Below, in pieces: positions 23,400 through 35,440 of a stretch of 64,000 nt of DNA. Source of the stretch: Siphonodentalium dalli. Its lineage: Eukaryota > Mollusca > Scaphopoda > Gadilida > Siphonodentaliidae. The number at the start of each line of letters is the position of its first letter. The stretch's first letter is position 1. Where the stretch lies: contig CP136062.1 in the NCBI GenBank assembly GCA_032622095.1, positions 165,376,590 through 165,440,589 of the forward strand, given 5' to 3'. Under the pieces are notes generated by a model. That model searched no databases, was not told the origin of the DNA, and worked only from the letters and a program-made list of their open reading frames with translations. A program made the translations under genes and the position numbers.

Positions 23400-23725
23400 C
23401 CATGAAGATCTGCCACTTATTTTCATTGCTTCGAATCCTTTGATTGAATCCATGTCATGTATTTTCATTGGTCGAGTCCTTTGATTGAATCAATGTCATG
23501 TCTTTTCATTGGTCGAGTCCTTTGATTGAATCCATGTCATGTCTTTTCATTGGTCGAGTCCTTAGATTGAATCCATATCATGGCTTTTCATTGATTGAAT
23601 CCATGTCATGTATTTTAATTGGTCGAGTCCTTTGATTGAATCCATGTCATGTATTTCCTTTGATTGAATCCATGTCATGTATTTTCATTGGTCAAGTCCT
23701 TTGATTGAATCCATGTCATGTATTA
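23400..23725 (+). repeat. minisatellite, unit about 40 bp
   Basis: About eight units on the theme TTCATTGGTCGAGTCCTTTG + ATTGAATCCATGTCATGTAT, some with internal deletions. Two-level variation: the core TTGATTGAATCCATGTCATG is nearly invariant. Confidence 0.85.
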
Positions 23726-24939
23726 GCATTTATCTGAATGGCTTAGCTTCAGGTTTTTGTACAAAGTAAATTCATTCATACTTCATTTTCTACTCCAGAT
23801 TAAAAAGACAGGATGTGGGCTATCATCATCAGATACACAGACATTTATTGAGCAAATCACTTCAGTTATCCAGGGTTCATAAAGATTTGAAAACTCTCTG
23901 AATTTTGACCCATTTCTCAAAAAGTCCAGTCCAGTCCTTACAAAATCCTTGCATTTCGAAGCATGTCTGAATGTAGTTAAGTCGTTGGTGGAAATTTGTT
24001 AAGTTTCAACTCATTTCTAAAAGTATTTGAATTCAGTCCAGTTCTTGAAAAAATTGAATTTCAAAGTGCCCCTTTGAAAAGTATTTAAAATTTGACAAGA
24101 GTGATTTATAAAACATATTTTAGCGATAAGTTTTATCGGCAGAAACTTTGAAAGCAATTGAAATATTATAATCTATAGCATATTGTTATAAAAGTATGTT
24201 AAAATTTTGTAACTAGTGGGAATCTCTATATGAAATTTAACATTGTGTTAACTAAATAGCTACTTTCAGAAAAATGGGAGTAAAAATGTCATTTGAGAAA
24301 AAAAAAAAATCTTTACGAGCCCTATCATCAAGTTTCTGCTTTCATTAAATCTAATATCATATTCCAAAATTACTCTACTGTTTTAATGAAATTTCAATTA
24401 AATTGAATTTTCATATTTGCCATGTGCATGCCACAATTCATTGCTTGACCTTACATTGTGAATTTAAATAAGATAGACATGTTTAATTGTCAACTAGTAC
24501 ATACACATTCTTGACCTTTCTGCTTTTAGATGCTTTCATTGCTGCATATGAAGGTGAATCTCTTGTAATTTTGATCTTCAGCCGATTAGTTGACTTCACC
24601 CAATTTCAAGAGGAAAATTCAGTAAATTTATTATAAGATCACAAATTTCATGCAAATTAAATGATTTCAGTTAATTTCTTCAAAGGTTGGTCATATGCTT
24701 GAAAGACATAGTTTAATATTAGTCATATTTAATAACTGTTCAAATTCTTATCCTATTTCTTTCTAATGGCTATAGTGAATCAATTTCTCCTCTTTCGCTT
24801 TTCGTTTTTGTTCACTAATTCCATGGATATAGGTTACTTCTATAATGTTCACATATTGTATGTAATGTTTCCAATATAACTTCCATTGAGGTACTAAATG
24901 GATTTTTTTTTTATGGTGAATAGTTCGAATACTCAGAAA
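23726..24939. other. intergenic, no feature seen
   Basis: AT-rich, including an A-tract near 24,298-24,310. Nothing else recognisable. Confidence 0.35.
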
Positions 24940-25329
24940 CAGGCCTAAAAATACGGTGCTAGATATTTGTAGAATGAGGTCTCCCAGAGGGCGAATTTAG
25001 TGATGCTAACCCGCACAGCTGGCTAGCATCACCAAATTCATCCTCTGTGGACCTCATTCTGCATGGCCTCATCTGCTATGGGTGACCTAGCCTCAGATTT
25101 AAGTTCCCAGATGGTGAAGATGGTGATGTGCACCCATTGGGCACCTCAATTATGCATTTTGTCGTCTGCCAATTGATTAATTTGTTTCCTGAGAAGATGA
25201 GGCCTAAGCACAATGAGGTCCCCAGAGGGTGAATTAAGTGGTGCTAGTCTGATGTGCAGGGTAGCGTCACTAAATTCACCCTCTGGGGACCTAATTCTGC
25301 AAATGTTCAGCACCATATTTTGAGGCCTG
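24940..25329 (-). mobile_element. family P MITE, long form, reverse orientation
   Basis: Starts CAGGCCTAAAAATACGGTGC and ends ATTTTGAGGCCTG. Two hairpins (GAGGTCTCCCAGAGG... and GAGGTCCCCAGAGGG...) flank the inverted internal segment (CACCTCAATTATGCATTTTG, GAAGATGAGGCCTAAGC). No matching 8-bp flank is visible. Confidence 0.7.
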
Positions 25330-25415
25330 TTTTTGTACGATAAACACAAAAATAATAGGGAAAATGAACATCTGACCCCCCACACTCCAGCTTTTATGCT
25401 GTTTCAAGAAACCTA

Positions 25416-25624
25416 CAGTAATGCCCTAAATAATCGACTCCTTAACCACAGCAGAATTATGGGCAACTTCAGGATTTAGTCGGAAATATGGCTTGTTGCC
25501 ATTCATCGGAAAGCTCTGTGAGAACTTTCCGATGAATGGCAACAAGCCATATTTCCGACTAAATCCTGAAAAGTTACCCATAACTCTGCTGTGGTTAAGG
25601 AGTCGATTATTTAGGGCATTATTG
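25416..25624. mobile_element. family M foldback MITE
   Basis: CAGTAATGCCCTAAATAATC ... GGGCATTATTG flanked by TA. Same arms as the copy at 19839. Confidence 0.8.
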
Positions 25625-27109
25625 TAACCTGTCACACATGTTTTAGTCTATTAACAGTTTAGCGGATGAATAGTTTGACACTAACATAGACTGGAAGTAT
25701 ATCAAAACTACAGCAAATTATAACTCCCAAAATATGTTTTGATATCAACAACTTAGGTAAAGACTCATCGCCATTAGGAAACTTCTGAGGAATCGATCTT
25801 CCATCTGACTTCTAGTGAAAAGTTATATTTGAAATTTGAAAGAGACTGTACATTAATATACGTTTCCAGGTTTTCGGCACTCATATTGGTTCTCATTTGA
25901 TAATGAAGAGCATCGTCAGACTCCTTTGTTTGGAACACATGATGTAAGATTGATCTAAGATTACCTAATGATATTGTTACTGATGTTACGTAGGGGGGAT
26001 TCATGTGATTTCTTATACATTATTTGGAGGTTCAGATAAGAGCCATGTCGGTTTGAAAATAGCAGCAGTTTCAATAATCGTATGTGATTTTACAAAAACA
26101 TTAAAAAAATAATGGACTTATCACTGATGTTGAAATTCCGAACTGTGGAATAGAATTGCATAAATTGTGCTGTTTAAAATCATTTGAAAACACAGTACTT
26201 ATTGTATGAATTATCCCAGTAATATTTACAGTGATTGAAAAAGAGGCCAATTTGATGAAGCAAATTCCAGGCTCCTATATTCTTATACCTGTGAATGTGA
26301 GATGAATTTCTTTCTGCATGGCAATGACCCTCAGTTTTGTATATTCTATACATATAAATTGTAAAATTTGTAAATTTTTCTATGTTAAGTATAATTTTAT
26401 CATGTTAGGAGTCATGTTATCGATTTATTTCAAACCTCCTCTCATTTTACTCCCACTTCTCTACTTGACTGCATTTATAATGCTGACAGAATTCATTCTG
26501 ACAGTGTTTTATACAAAAAGAAACCAGTTCCATGTCAGTTTCAAAGTGTGATAAATGACCTTAATACTAATTTAACTTTACTATGGTATCATAGCTCATA
26601 CACCTTCTCGTTAACTCTGGACTCTGAATGGAATACTGCATGACTAACTTTAAAGATGGGGGTCTCTTTTCCCAGACAACACTTTCAAGGACATGCTTGT
26701 ATTAAAATCTCGTGGCAGTTTGCTCTCCAAAAGACAATAATCCCTTTTTTGAATATTTCCCAGTATCGAAATAGGTCGATATATACCTAAACTACCTTTC
26801 TACGAGCTGTAATTGTCCCAGAAAGATGTATTGAAGTAATAAAAACTACAACTTCGAACACAATATATTTGATGTGTGGTTCCACAATCTTGGAATTCTG
26901 CTAATTACTAGTATATTTGACTCAATTGTTATTGTGATATAGCCAAGAATCTATAGAAAACGTTTAGCAAGGAGATACACCCATCTTTAATTGCCTACTT
27001 CAGCAGTATTACATTCATATCAGATACATGATATCAGAGCACTTATTCATGCGTGACAGAGTTTTCCAAGAGCAGTGGCAGGCCAATAAAGTTGATGATA
27101 AGTACCCCT
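25625..27109. other. intergenic, no feature seen
   Basis: AT-rich. A 77-codon hydrophobic ORF at 26318 has no family resemblance and typical AT-rich composition. Confidence 0.35.
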
Positions 27110-27449
27110 TTAACCCTTTACCAACAGAACAGAACGGCCCTGTGCCAATGCATTCTCTTATATATGCGAGTCGACCATAGCAAGAAAAAATGGTAAAAAG
27201 TGTTAAAAAATGAAATGTTTTTAGGCCAATGCATTCTCTTATATATGCGAGACGACCTATGGTCGACTCGCATATATAAGAGAATGCATTGGCACAGGGC
27301 ATAACTGTAACTATCACAATGTGGTCAATGAGCCGGTTCCAATGATATCCATATTTGTATGGTTCTATTGAGACATACCCAAGATAATTTAGGCTGTTGC
27401 AGCTTCATTTGGGCTATTTTTCTGGGCGTTTTGTTGGGTAAAGGGTTAA
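27110..27449. mobile_element. family T MITE, subfamily T-A
   Basis: TTAA at 27110-27113 and 27446-27449. CCCTTTACCAACAGAACAGA left end and TTGTTGGGTAAAGGG right end. The first hairpin has lost one arm (deletion after GTCGACCATAG). Confidence 0.78.
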
Positions 27450-27631
27450 GAAAAAATAAATATATTGATAGATATACATCCAACTTTTTTAGAAAAATGG
27501 GGCAGGAGGGCAAATTTTATTTTTTATAAATATTGAAGCAATATCCTATCTTATATATTAAAAGTTTATTTAGATTGTCCAATTTGATCAAAATAGACTG
27601 ATTAATGGATCATTGAAATGTAAATTGATGA

Positions 27632-27872
27632 TTAACCCTTCAATGACTGGAGCTTCCTGATTTTTTGCGAAAACCCTGTGCCAATACATTCTCTTATATG
27701 GCATATATAAGAGAATGCATTGGCCAAACAATATTTACCTTGATCTTGTAAGCCAGTGCATTCTCTTATATATATGCGAGGCACCCTATGGGAGACTAAC
27801 ATATATAAGAGAATGCACTGGCACAGGGTCTTTAATGCTGCACCAGCGCAGCTCCCGTCGTGAAAGAGTTAA
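27632..27872. mobile_element. family T MITE, subfamily T-B
   Basis: TTAA at 27632-27635 and 27869-27872. CCCTTCAATGACTGGAGC and GCTCCCGTCGTGAAAGAG termini. Two hairpins, the first reduced to a short stem. Confidence 0.78.
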
Positions 27873-28175
27873 TGCATGAGATAATAAATTTGCATAAAGG
27901 ATATGCAAATAAAAAAAACCGAGGAGGGGACTAACAATAGGGTCGGGAGGGGATGTAAATCTAGCAATGTTTTTTATATTGGCCTCAAGTTGGATTATTT
28001 GGAATATGATTTTATGACAAATAATGTTACTATTATTATATCAGTTGCTGTTAGATTCGGCTTTTTGAGAATAATTTAAATTGATAGAGCCCATTCTGAG
28101 CATTTGTTTGACACAATTAAATGTCATCAGTAACCTCCAATCAGAATAATATGTATTGAATATGTGAATCTCACT

Positions 28176-28436
28176 TTAAAATTTCATGACGGGAGCTGCA
28201 CTTGTGCAGTATTAAAGATTCTGTGTCAGTGCATTTTCTTATATATGCAAGTCTCCTATATGCAGCCTCGCACATATAAGAAAATGCACTGGCTTACAAG
28301 GTCAAGGTAAATATTTTTAGGCCTATTTATTCTCATATATATGCAAGGCTCCCTATGGGAGATGCGCATATATAAGAGAATGCATTGGCACAGGGTTTTC
28401 GCAAAATTCAGGAAGCTCCAGTCCTGGAAGGGTTAA
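28176..28436. mobile_element. family T MITE, subfamily T-B
   Basis: TTAA at 28176-28179 and 28433-28436. ATTTCATGACGGGAGCTGCA and GCTCCAGTCCTGGAAGGG termini, two hairpins, ACAAGGTCAAGGTAAATATT spacer. Confidence 0.75.
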
Positions 28437-30510
28437 TTGTATTTGGAAATAGGATCATATTCATAACTGTTGACACAGCTGTATCAGATGTCACAGCTGT
28501 CCAAAAATTCTCAATTTTGTTCATAAACATTTTGAGAACTTGAACTGAACTGATTATGTTACTGTCTCTTGGATAATGTAGAAAGTATGTTATCAGTTCT
28601 AAGATTCTCGTATCATGTTATCGCGTTTAAGGTTCTGGTATCATGTTACTGCCCTTCAGGTTTTAGTATCATAACTGATCATGTTCTGTGCTATGAGTGC
28701 GCTGCGATGCAGTACCCTGGCTTATAAACTGTTATCTTGACATTCTGTCTGAGGTTCACAATTGTCACTTCATGGAAAATAAACAATAGTTTCTTACCAA
28801 ATACCTTGTTTGTTTTTATATGTTTACATATCCCACGCGTTTTACACTAAGTATGTTCATCGATTTGCCAATTGGCTCATGTGTTTGATAACCCAACAAA
28901 ACACGCTACATACTTAACAGGTATCACGTTACCAAGACAAAGAATGTTTTCGGCCCAAAATGTTTGGCCGAAGTGGCCATTTATGACCCTGAACTTGTTT
29001 CGGACAATTTCCGTTTATTTTCGGACTTTGCCTATTTTCGAGGCATTTTTGAACTTTTGACCCAGTTTTTTTTTCACAGGAAATTTCGTCTCGCCTTACT
29101 AAAGATTATGCCATTGTCATTTGCCACATTTTCCCAAATTTTTTGAATATGTAATATGTAACGGAATTCACGCTACTCAGGGCACTTGCAATTGTATCAG
29201 TCAGAATCGTCTTTTCATAAATATCTGCTCCCGAGCATGATTGCTCAGAGTCGTCCTTATAGACCGGGTCTTCCCCGATTGAGGCAGTCTCGTTTCATCT
29301 CCGAGGGGAAAATTTCAGTTTTCAAATCCGAAGGTTGCTGTGACAATTAACTGTTGCGAAATGTTCATTAAATTTTGTCACGGTTCAAGCAGTTCGGAAT
29401 TTGTTCCGTTCCTTTATGAGTGTGTTAAAAACACTAAATCTGTTTCAGATTGAGATGTTTACTGGAGGACGCCGAAAATGAAGATGGTTTATCACGGGGA
29501 ATTTCGTACCACGAGAGTTCATAGAATTTAGGAAGTTTTCGTTGTGCATGCGCATAACGAAAAAGTACTTATGTATTTACATTGAGCGATAAAGGGACAC
29601 CAATGGTATCTGGTTTGAATAAGTTGTTACGAAATAAAATTGAATATCTGTTAACCAGAACATAAATGAATTTGATGAAGAGGATGTAAAACTGTTTTAA
29701 ATATGTGAATTGCAATATAATTACACTGAAAATAGTGCATCTTTGTTTAAGATGGCTGCCAAAGTGGAGAAATAATCCCAAATCTGTCCAATTTTCATTG
29801 ATATCACTCATGCGCTGGGCAACAATGAATATATGTGTTCCCTGTTCGCGAAATACCATGTACTTATGGTATAATTTGTACATTTGGTGAACCTTTGCTG
29901 TTTATGCCTCGGGAATTCAACAGTATGATACCACGAAAAATGGATCAAATCATCACAATGGAAGCCACAAACAATTGCAGGGTGGGAACTAAGAGAGGAA
30001 GAAAATTTAACACAGAACAATGAAAATATTTCTGCATCAATGATAAAATTGCACCAAGCTTCCTTTTGAAAGAACAAAATTGGCCAATAAGATGGCTGTC
30101 AAAATGGTGGCCGAAATATCGAAATTTGTTGAATTGTCACACATGCCCCTTACATTATTTTCGGTTATTTGTAAACTCTGACAAGAAAGACTTGTATTTT
30201 TATCAGTTATGATATCTAGTACTTTGAAAAAATACTATGTTGTAATTATGGTCCTGCAAATATTTGATATTCGGAAGTCAAATTCAATTCGAATTCGAGT
30301 CAAATTTCCAACTCAAAATTTTGAATATACACTGACGAAAAGATAGGCTGTTTACGGACAAGTAAACACGTTGATCTTAGCTGTTTCTGTGCCATTTAAT
30401 TCCCGAAAATTATGAATATATGCACCTTATAATTCTTATTGTACATCCCAAATGTTCGCATGCTATTAAATATAAGTATAGCCAGTAATTAGCCACAAAA
30501 GGACGACTAA
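28437..30510. other. intergenic, diverged repeat remnants
   Basis: Contains a short imperfect tandem (GGTTCTGGTATCATGTTACT type, about 28,590-28,680) and blocks with AAGATGGCTGCCAAAGTGG (about 29,749) and AAGATGGCTGTCAAAATGG (about 30,089). Those blocks echo motifs in the giant foldback elements. A 24-codon open stretch behind a TTTCAG at about 29,448 (ends TAG near 29,523) could be an exon remnant but is too short to call. Confidence 0.35.
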
Positions 30511-30732
30511 ATGCGTCTGAATTCTAGCTTCGAACAGAGTAGTCAAAAGCTCAGAGAATTTGATGATGCACCGACGTTGCGCATAAATTACAATAGATAT
30601 GAGACTGAGCAACCGCTAGCGTTATCCGCTGACTATCCGTCTCTAGATTCCATGTTATGTAATATCGCTGAGAATGTAAACAACATGCGTTTCCAGCGTC
30701 GAAAAGTGCTTGTGGGTGGTGTTTTCTTTTGA
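30511..30732 (+). CDS. unrecognised short ORF, possibly a first exon
   Basis: 73 codons from ATG, with an in-frame stop (CTAA) just before the ATG. The first 65 or so residues are hydrophilic and of balanced composition, unlike the hydrophobic, Phe/Ile/Tyr-rich ORFs that chance produces in this AT-rich DNA; examples are NSSFEQSSQKLREFDDAP and YNRYETEQPLALSADYPS. The last few residues (VGGVFF) look like read-through, and GT dinucleotides near 30,707-30,720 could serve as a donor. No family is recognised, and no downstream exon could be linked. It may equally be a retroposed fragment or chance. Confidence 0.25.
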   Translation: MRLNSSFEQSSQKLREFDDAPTLRINYNRYETEQPLALSADYPSLDSMLCNIAENVNNMRFQRRKVLVGGVFF

Positions 30733-30974
30733 AGTTGACTTTCAGTTTTTTGGAGCATTCTTTGACACTGTCTTGTCTAACTTATGCCGTTATATAAGTT
30801 ATGTCTGCGAATTGCATTTTACTCCTATCTTGTTTTGCGTCTGTTATTGCATCTTAAAGTTTATAACAACGGGTGTTCCCGAAAGCCGATTTGCAATTTT
30901 GTATGTACATGCATGCTGTACAAGTTTCGCGTGATATAAGTTCCGATAATCCGTTTAGTGGTTATATATTAATC

Positions 30975-31620
30975 ACTGTGACGAGAAAAATCCAATATTT
31001 CTGGTAATGTCAGTGGTGACAATAGTAACAATTAACCATGGTGCATCAGGCAATATCTACCATTTTCCATATTTAGGAGGTCATTTTGGTAGCCATATTG
31101 AGTCAAAGTAACAATTTTGGTTCCAATGAGTTGGAATATTCATAGGTAATGATATGCCTCACTTACATTACACAGTTTGTTCATTTCTTTTTGAAATATC
31201 ACTAGAATCCCAATTGTGATTTTTTTTGGTGAAATTTTATACCGCATTCTGTAAAATCGAATTTTTGAGGTATCAGAAGGGACTAGGACCCCAAGAATTG
31301 CATATTCAATTGCACCAATGATCAGTTAATATACAAAAATACATAATAAAGTCACATTTCTCTACCAGTTCCAAACAGCATAAACTGATCTAGAAGATAT
31401 TAGTTGAAAAAAACGTCATATTTTCAACTTCCTGCTGAAATTTTGGTGGCCATTTTGGATGGGGAGTTCCAGTTGTCCCCATAAAGGTGGTATTATGTCT
31501 TAGCTTCACGAAATTTTTTATATTTGTATACATTTGACTAGATTTTCCTGCTATAATGTTCATCAAACTGACAGGGCCAATTATGAAAAACAGCGGTCAT
31601 GATGGACACCATCTTGTCTG
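30975..31620 (+). repeat. detached fragment of Foldback A arm sequence
   Basis: Colinear with 44,545-45,215 in the right arm of Foldback A: shared blocks include ATGTCAGTGGTGA, GGAATATTCATAGGTAATGA, CTAGAATCCCAATTGTGATT and TTATGTCTTAGCTTCACGAA. The same sequence is inverted at 35,530-36,170. No partner arm is found nearby, so this is a third, partial copy. Confidence 0.8.
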
Positions 31621-32175
31621 GAGTCTACACAGTCACTTTTTTTCGTGTTAACATTGCTTAATAGTTGAAGGAGATAATAAGGTACAAAATGAGTGGGGAC
31701 AAGTTAAGTCCCGGGGCGGGTGCAAGGGACATTGGCATCGCAGGGATTATTGAAGGTCAATGAAAACCAATGAGAACTGACAGAATTGCTCCACCAAGAA
31801 GTTACAACAGTATGTTCTGATATACATGGGTTTTACCCATGTATATTTACATAATAAGTGTGATTATCACTAAATCCAGCATTCCGATTGGTCGGCGCCC
31901 ACGTGACTTGTTGCAGTTATTTATCGGTGAATGCGCAACAGCTCATAACTGCAACCCCATAATTACTTCGATACGTCATCGATACTGGAAAGAAAAACGC
32001 GTAATGTTTTGGGCGCATTTGGACTCGCGCAGGATTGACTTAAATTAAATCATCGGGTTTCAATATAAAGAAATTGTTCCTGTTAACTTTTGCCAAGGGT
32101 GCTATGGGATATTTTGTCACGATACAATTTTCGATTTAAATACATTTACAAAAGTGGCTTTTTCGCTAAATGTAT
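31621..32175. other. intergenic, no clear feature
   Basis: Contains a short stem (TACATGGGTTTTACCCATGTA, about 31,824-31,844) and nothing else recognisable. Confidence 0.35.
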
Positions 32176-32339
32176 ATAAATATAAGGATTAACTGTAATG
32201 TGGACTGTTTTTATGGAGATGTAACTGTGAGGTAAGTGGTCCTAACTTGTATGTAAAACCTTTTTACACAAGTTATGACCACTTACCTCACGGTTAAATC
32301 TCCATAAAAACAGTCCACATGACAGTTACTCCTTATATA
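32176..32339. repeat. 164-bp foldback hairpin
   Basis: Left arm TATAAGGATTAACTGTAATG... pairs with ...CATGACAGTTACTCCTTATA. The middle of the stem (TGGACTGTTTTTATGGAGAT / ATCTCCATAAAAACAGTCCA) is perfect. The loop is AT-rich. No target duplication is evident. Confidence 0.75.
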
Positions 32340-32435
32340 CCTGTCCGTTTTACATGGGCTCGACATGGCTTTTACCAGAGTATATCATTGTTTACCTATG
32401 GGAGGCCAAATTCACATTTAATAATTAATTGCCAT

Positions 32436-33057
32436 TGTTGAACACATACTCACAGTTGACTGTTGAGTACTCAGGCTAATTAAAACAGGTTAAAATTAGC
32501 CAATGCTCCTCGTGTTGCTAAGTGATGCACCAGGTCATGCCAATAATTTATGGGTAGGTTAGATAGTAGTTACAATTACGCCTAAGTGCAATTCATTACG
32601 CTTAAACGTAAATGCCCTATTTGTTACTTAAGCACAATAAGTGGTATTTGCGCATCGATAATTTACTAGAGTATGTTCTGATTAGCATGGGTTTTCACTA
32701 TCGCGATTATCTTGTTTGAGTAAGTAGCTCTGTATCAATATACATGTAAACGCGACAGAGAGAAAAACACACACTGTTGAATTTGATCATGTTCGAAGTA
32801 AGAGAGAACGACACTGTGTGAACAATTCACAACAATACATGTATGGGAGGCCAAATTCATATTTAATAATGAATTGCTTAAGCGCAAATAGGGCATTTAC
32901 GCTTAATTGCGCTTAACCGCAAGCGTAATTGTGACTACTATCTAACCTACCCATAAACTATTAGCATGACCTGGTGTATCACCTAGCAACACAAGATGAG
33001 CATTGGGCTAATTTTGACCTGTACTCAACAGTCAACTGTGAGTATGTGTTCAACAAG
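32436..33057. repeat. inverted repeat pair (about 190-bp arms, about 245-bp spacer)
   Basis: Left arm 32,436-32,633 (TTGAACACATACTCACAGTT ... AATGCCCTATTTGTTACTTA) pairs with right arm 32,879-33,057. Arms differ by several substitutions and short indels. Inner parts of both arms are rich in GCGCTTAA/TTAAGCGC motifs. Confidence 0.7.
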
Positions 33058-33240
33058 GAGAATCCCTAATTACATATTATCAGCATCCCTCTATCCAAAG
33101 AATTGATGACGCCTTCCCGGAACTCTAGTAATTTTTTGTATGATGTTTTTAATGTATTTTTGCACAGATTTTAGCCTTTACTATGATAATATCCTATACA
33201 TGCATGCGGTGTCACTGCATGAGGGCTTTCTTACCTCATA

Positions 33241-33450
33241 CAGTAATGCTCTAATTAATCGACTTCTTAACCACAGCAGAATTATGGGTAACTTTTCAGG
33301 ATTTAGTCGGAAATATGGCTTGCTGCCATTCATCGAAAAGCTCTCGAGAGCTTTCTGATGAATGGCAACAAGCCATATTTCCGACTAAATCCTGAAAAGT
33401 TAACCATAATTCTGCTGTGGTTAAGGAGTCGATTAATTAGAGCATTACTG
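33241..33450. mobile_element. family M foldback MITE
   Basis: CAGTAATGCTCTAATTAATC ... GAGCATTACTG, flanked by TA (33239-33240 and 33451-33452). It is the best-preserved of the three copies at its tips. Confidence 0.82.
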
Positions 33451-33534
33451 TATGGTTTACTTATTGACTTAAATCAGGGGGAAAAAACCCTATTTTCATA
33501 TTATCAGCATCCCTGTCCAAAAAATGGTGTGTGG

Positions 33535-34560
33535 CTAGAGGGTCTCCGTTGGGGGGGTGTCCACCTTGGGAAATTCCAATTGCACCCCCCCCCCCCCCTT
33601 GAATCAGAATCAGACACCAAACACAACTTTAATTCCATTTGCACCCCCCCCCCCCACTTGAATCAGAATCACAGACCAAACACAAGTTTTGCATAATTCC
33701 ATTTGCACCCCCCTTGCACATCAGTCCTCAGGCCTAATATCCTATGTATTCATAAACTATGTTGTTCTATATGCCCGGTATAAGAAAATTCAGATACTTT
33801 AACCTGAGAATTGCATAAATCCTAACATCTAGTAGCCTACTCCAGACAAATGCACACGGCTACGGGTAAGAGACCAGGACATTGTGTCCGTCCATGTTTG
33901 TTCAGCCCGGTGTGAGAAAATTTGGAAAACTATACAAGAAAATCGCAAATCCTAGCATCTAGACTGGCCTCAACTGAAGCTTCCCTCAAACCTCATACTC
34001 CCTCTTAGGTTGGAAAATTCTCCAACTGATGACCATTTCAGTCCACAAGTTTGACCGAATGTACTAAACTATTGTTTTGTTAAACTAATTAGCTGTTTTG
34101 TATTGGCCACGGGGGAGGGACAGTGACACACCGGGCCGACCATGGTTCGGCACAGTGTTCGAAATTTTTTTAATCTGAACAAGAAAATCGCAAAATCCTA
34201 GCATCTAGACTAGCCTCAAGTCTTCTTAGAGTTGGAAATTTCAAACCTGACACCCCCCCCACTTAGGTTGGAAAATTTCCAAATGATGACAATTCCAATG
34301 ACATGTTGACCAAATGTATGACAATAATGTTTTCTTAAATTTAGTAGCAGTTTTGACTATAGCCACGGGGGAGGACCAGGACACAAGCTTTGCAAGTGTT
34401 GGAAATTTCCTACCTGTCACCCCCCTAAGGTTGGAAAATTTCCAACTGATGACCATTCCAATTAATGTTTTGGCAGGTATGAAATTTCCAACTGTTGAAA
34501 ATTTTGACCAAAGTTGGGGGGGGGGGGGGTGAGACACCCCCACACCCCCCCCCCTTAGCC
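33535..34560. repeat. C/G-tract-rich tandem repeat region
   Basis: Two or three units of poly-C followed by TTGAATCAGAATCAGACACC (33,580-33,720). Then three diverged units containing GGTTGGAAAATTTCCAACTG, GATGACCATTCCAAT and AATCGCAAATCCTAGCATCT (about 33,930-34,500). It ends in a G-run and C-run pair (34,513-34,553) that can fold back. No coding. Confidence 0.65.
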
Positions 34561-35440
34561 ACATCCCTGTGTGTAATCACTGGAGCTTTGGTGTCTCAGT
34601 CCTGGAGCTCTAGTTTTTCTTATTAAATCAGCATCTCTTGCACAAATCTATAGTATTTCCATGATCATATAGTGTGAATGTGGTGTCACCGAGGGCTTGC
34701 TTCCCTCATATGGTGTGCCTGTATACTCGAAAATTGAAGAAAAACAATGTCGCCCGACTAATACAGAAAGTAAATGCTATTGCAAGTAGCCCCAACTAAT
34801 ATATACCGAACATAATATAATGCTATCTCGAGTCGCTCCAACGAAAACAGAATAAAGTTGGGGAGCCCGCCTATGTTCTATTTACACTTTTGCGTACAAA
34901 AGGTTTGACCCCCTAAAGTTGGTACCAATAATGGAACATTCGTTTAGGGGCCGCTGAACCCCAAAATTGCCAAAAATCACTTCTATTTACACTTCCGCAT
35001 ACATCAATGAATTTTGGTTTGATGATACTCCTAAGTGTACTGATTAAGAAAAAACAACTTAAGAAAGGGATTTTCCTGGGGTTTTCAGATAAGAAAGGGG
35101 GTCCCATGCTGAACCCCAAAACGTGATTTTTAACTTTTTTTTACACTTTCCCGTAGATCCATAATTTTTGGTTTCAAAGTACTTTGATATATACTAATTA
35201 TAAAAACACAACTTAAGAAGCAACTTTTCATGGGGTTTTAAGATAAGAAGGGGGTCATCGGGTCACCCCTCAAAACGTAAAAAATCACTTTTATTTACAT
35301 GATTGCATTCGTCCAACGTGTGTGTATGTGCGTACACCCCTGGAACGTTGCACTATTACAACCAATGCAACCCTAAATCGATACGATCAACTTAAGATAT
35401 ATATATTCATGGCGTTTTCTGATAAGAACGAGACTTGTTA

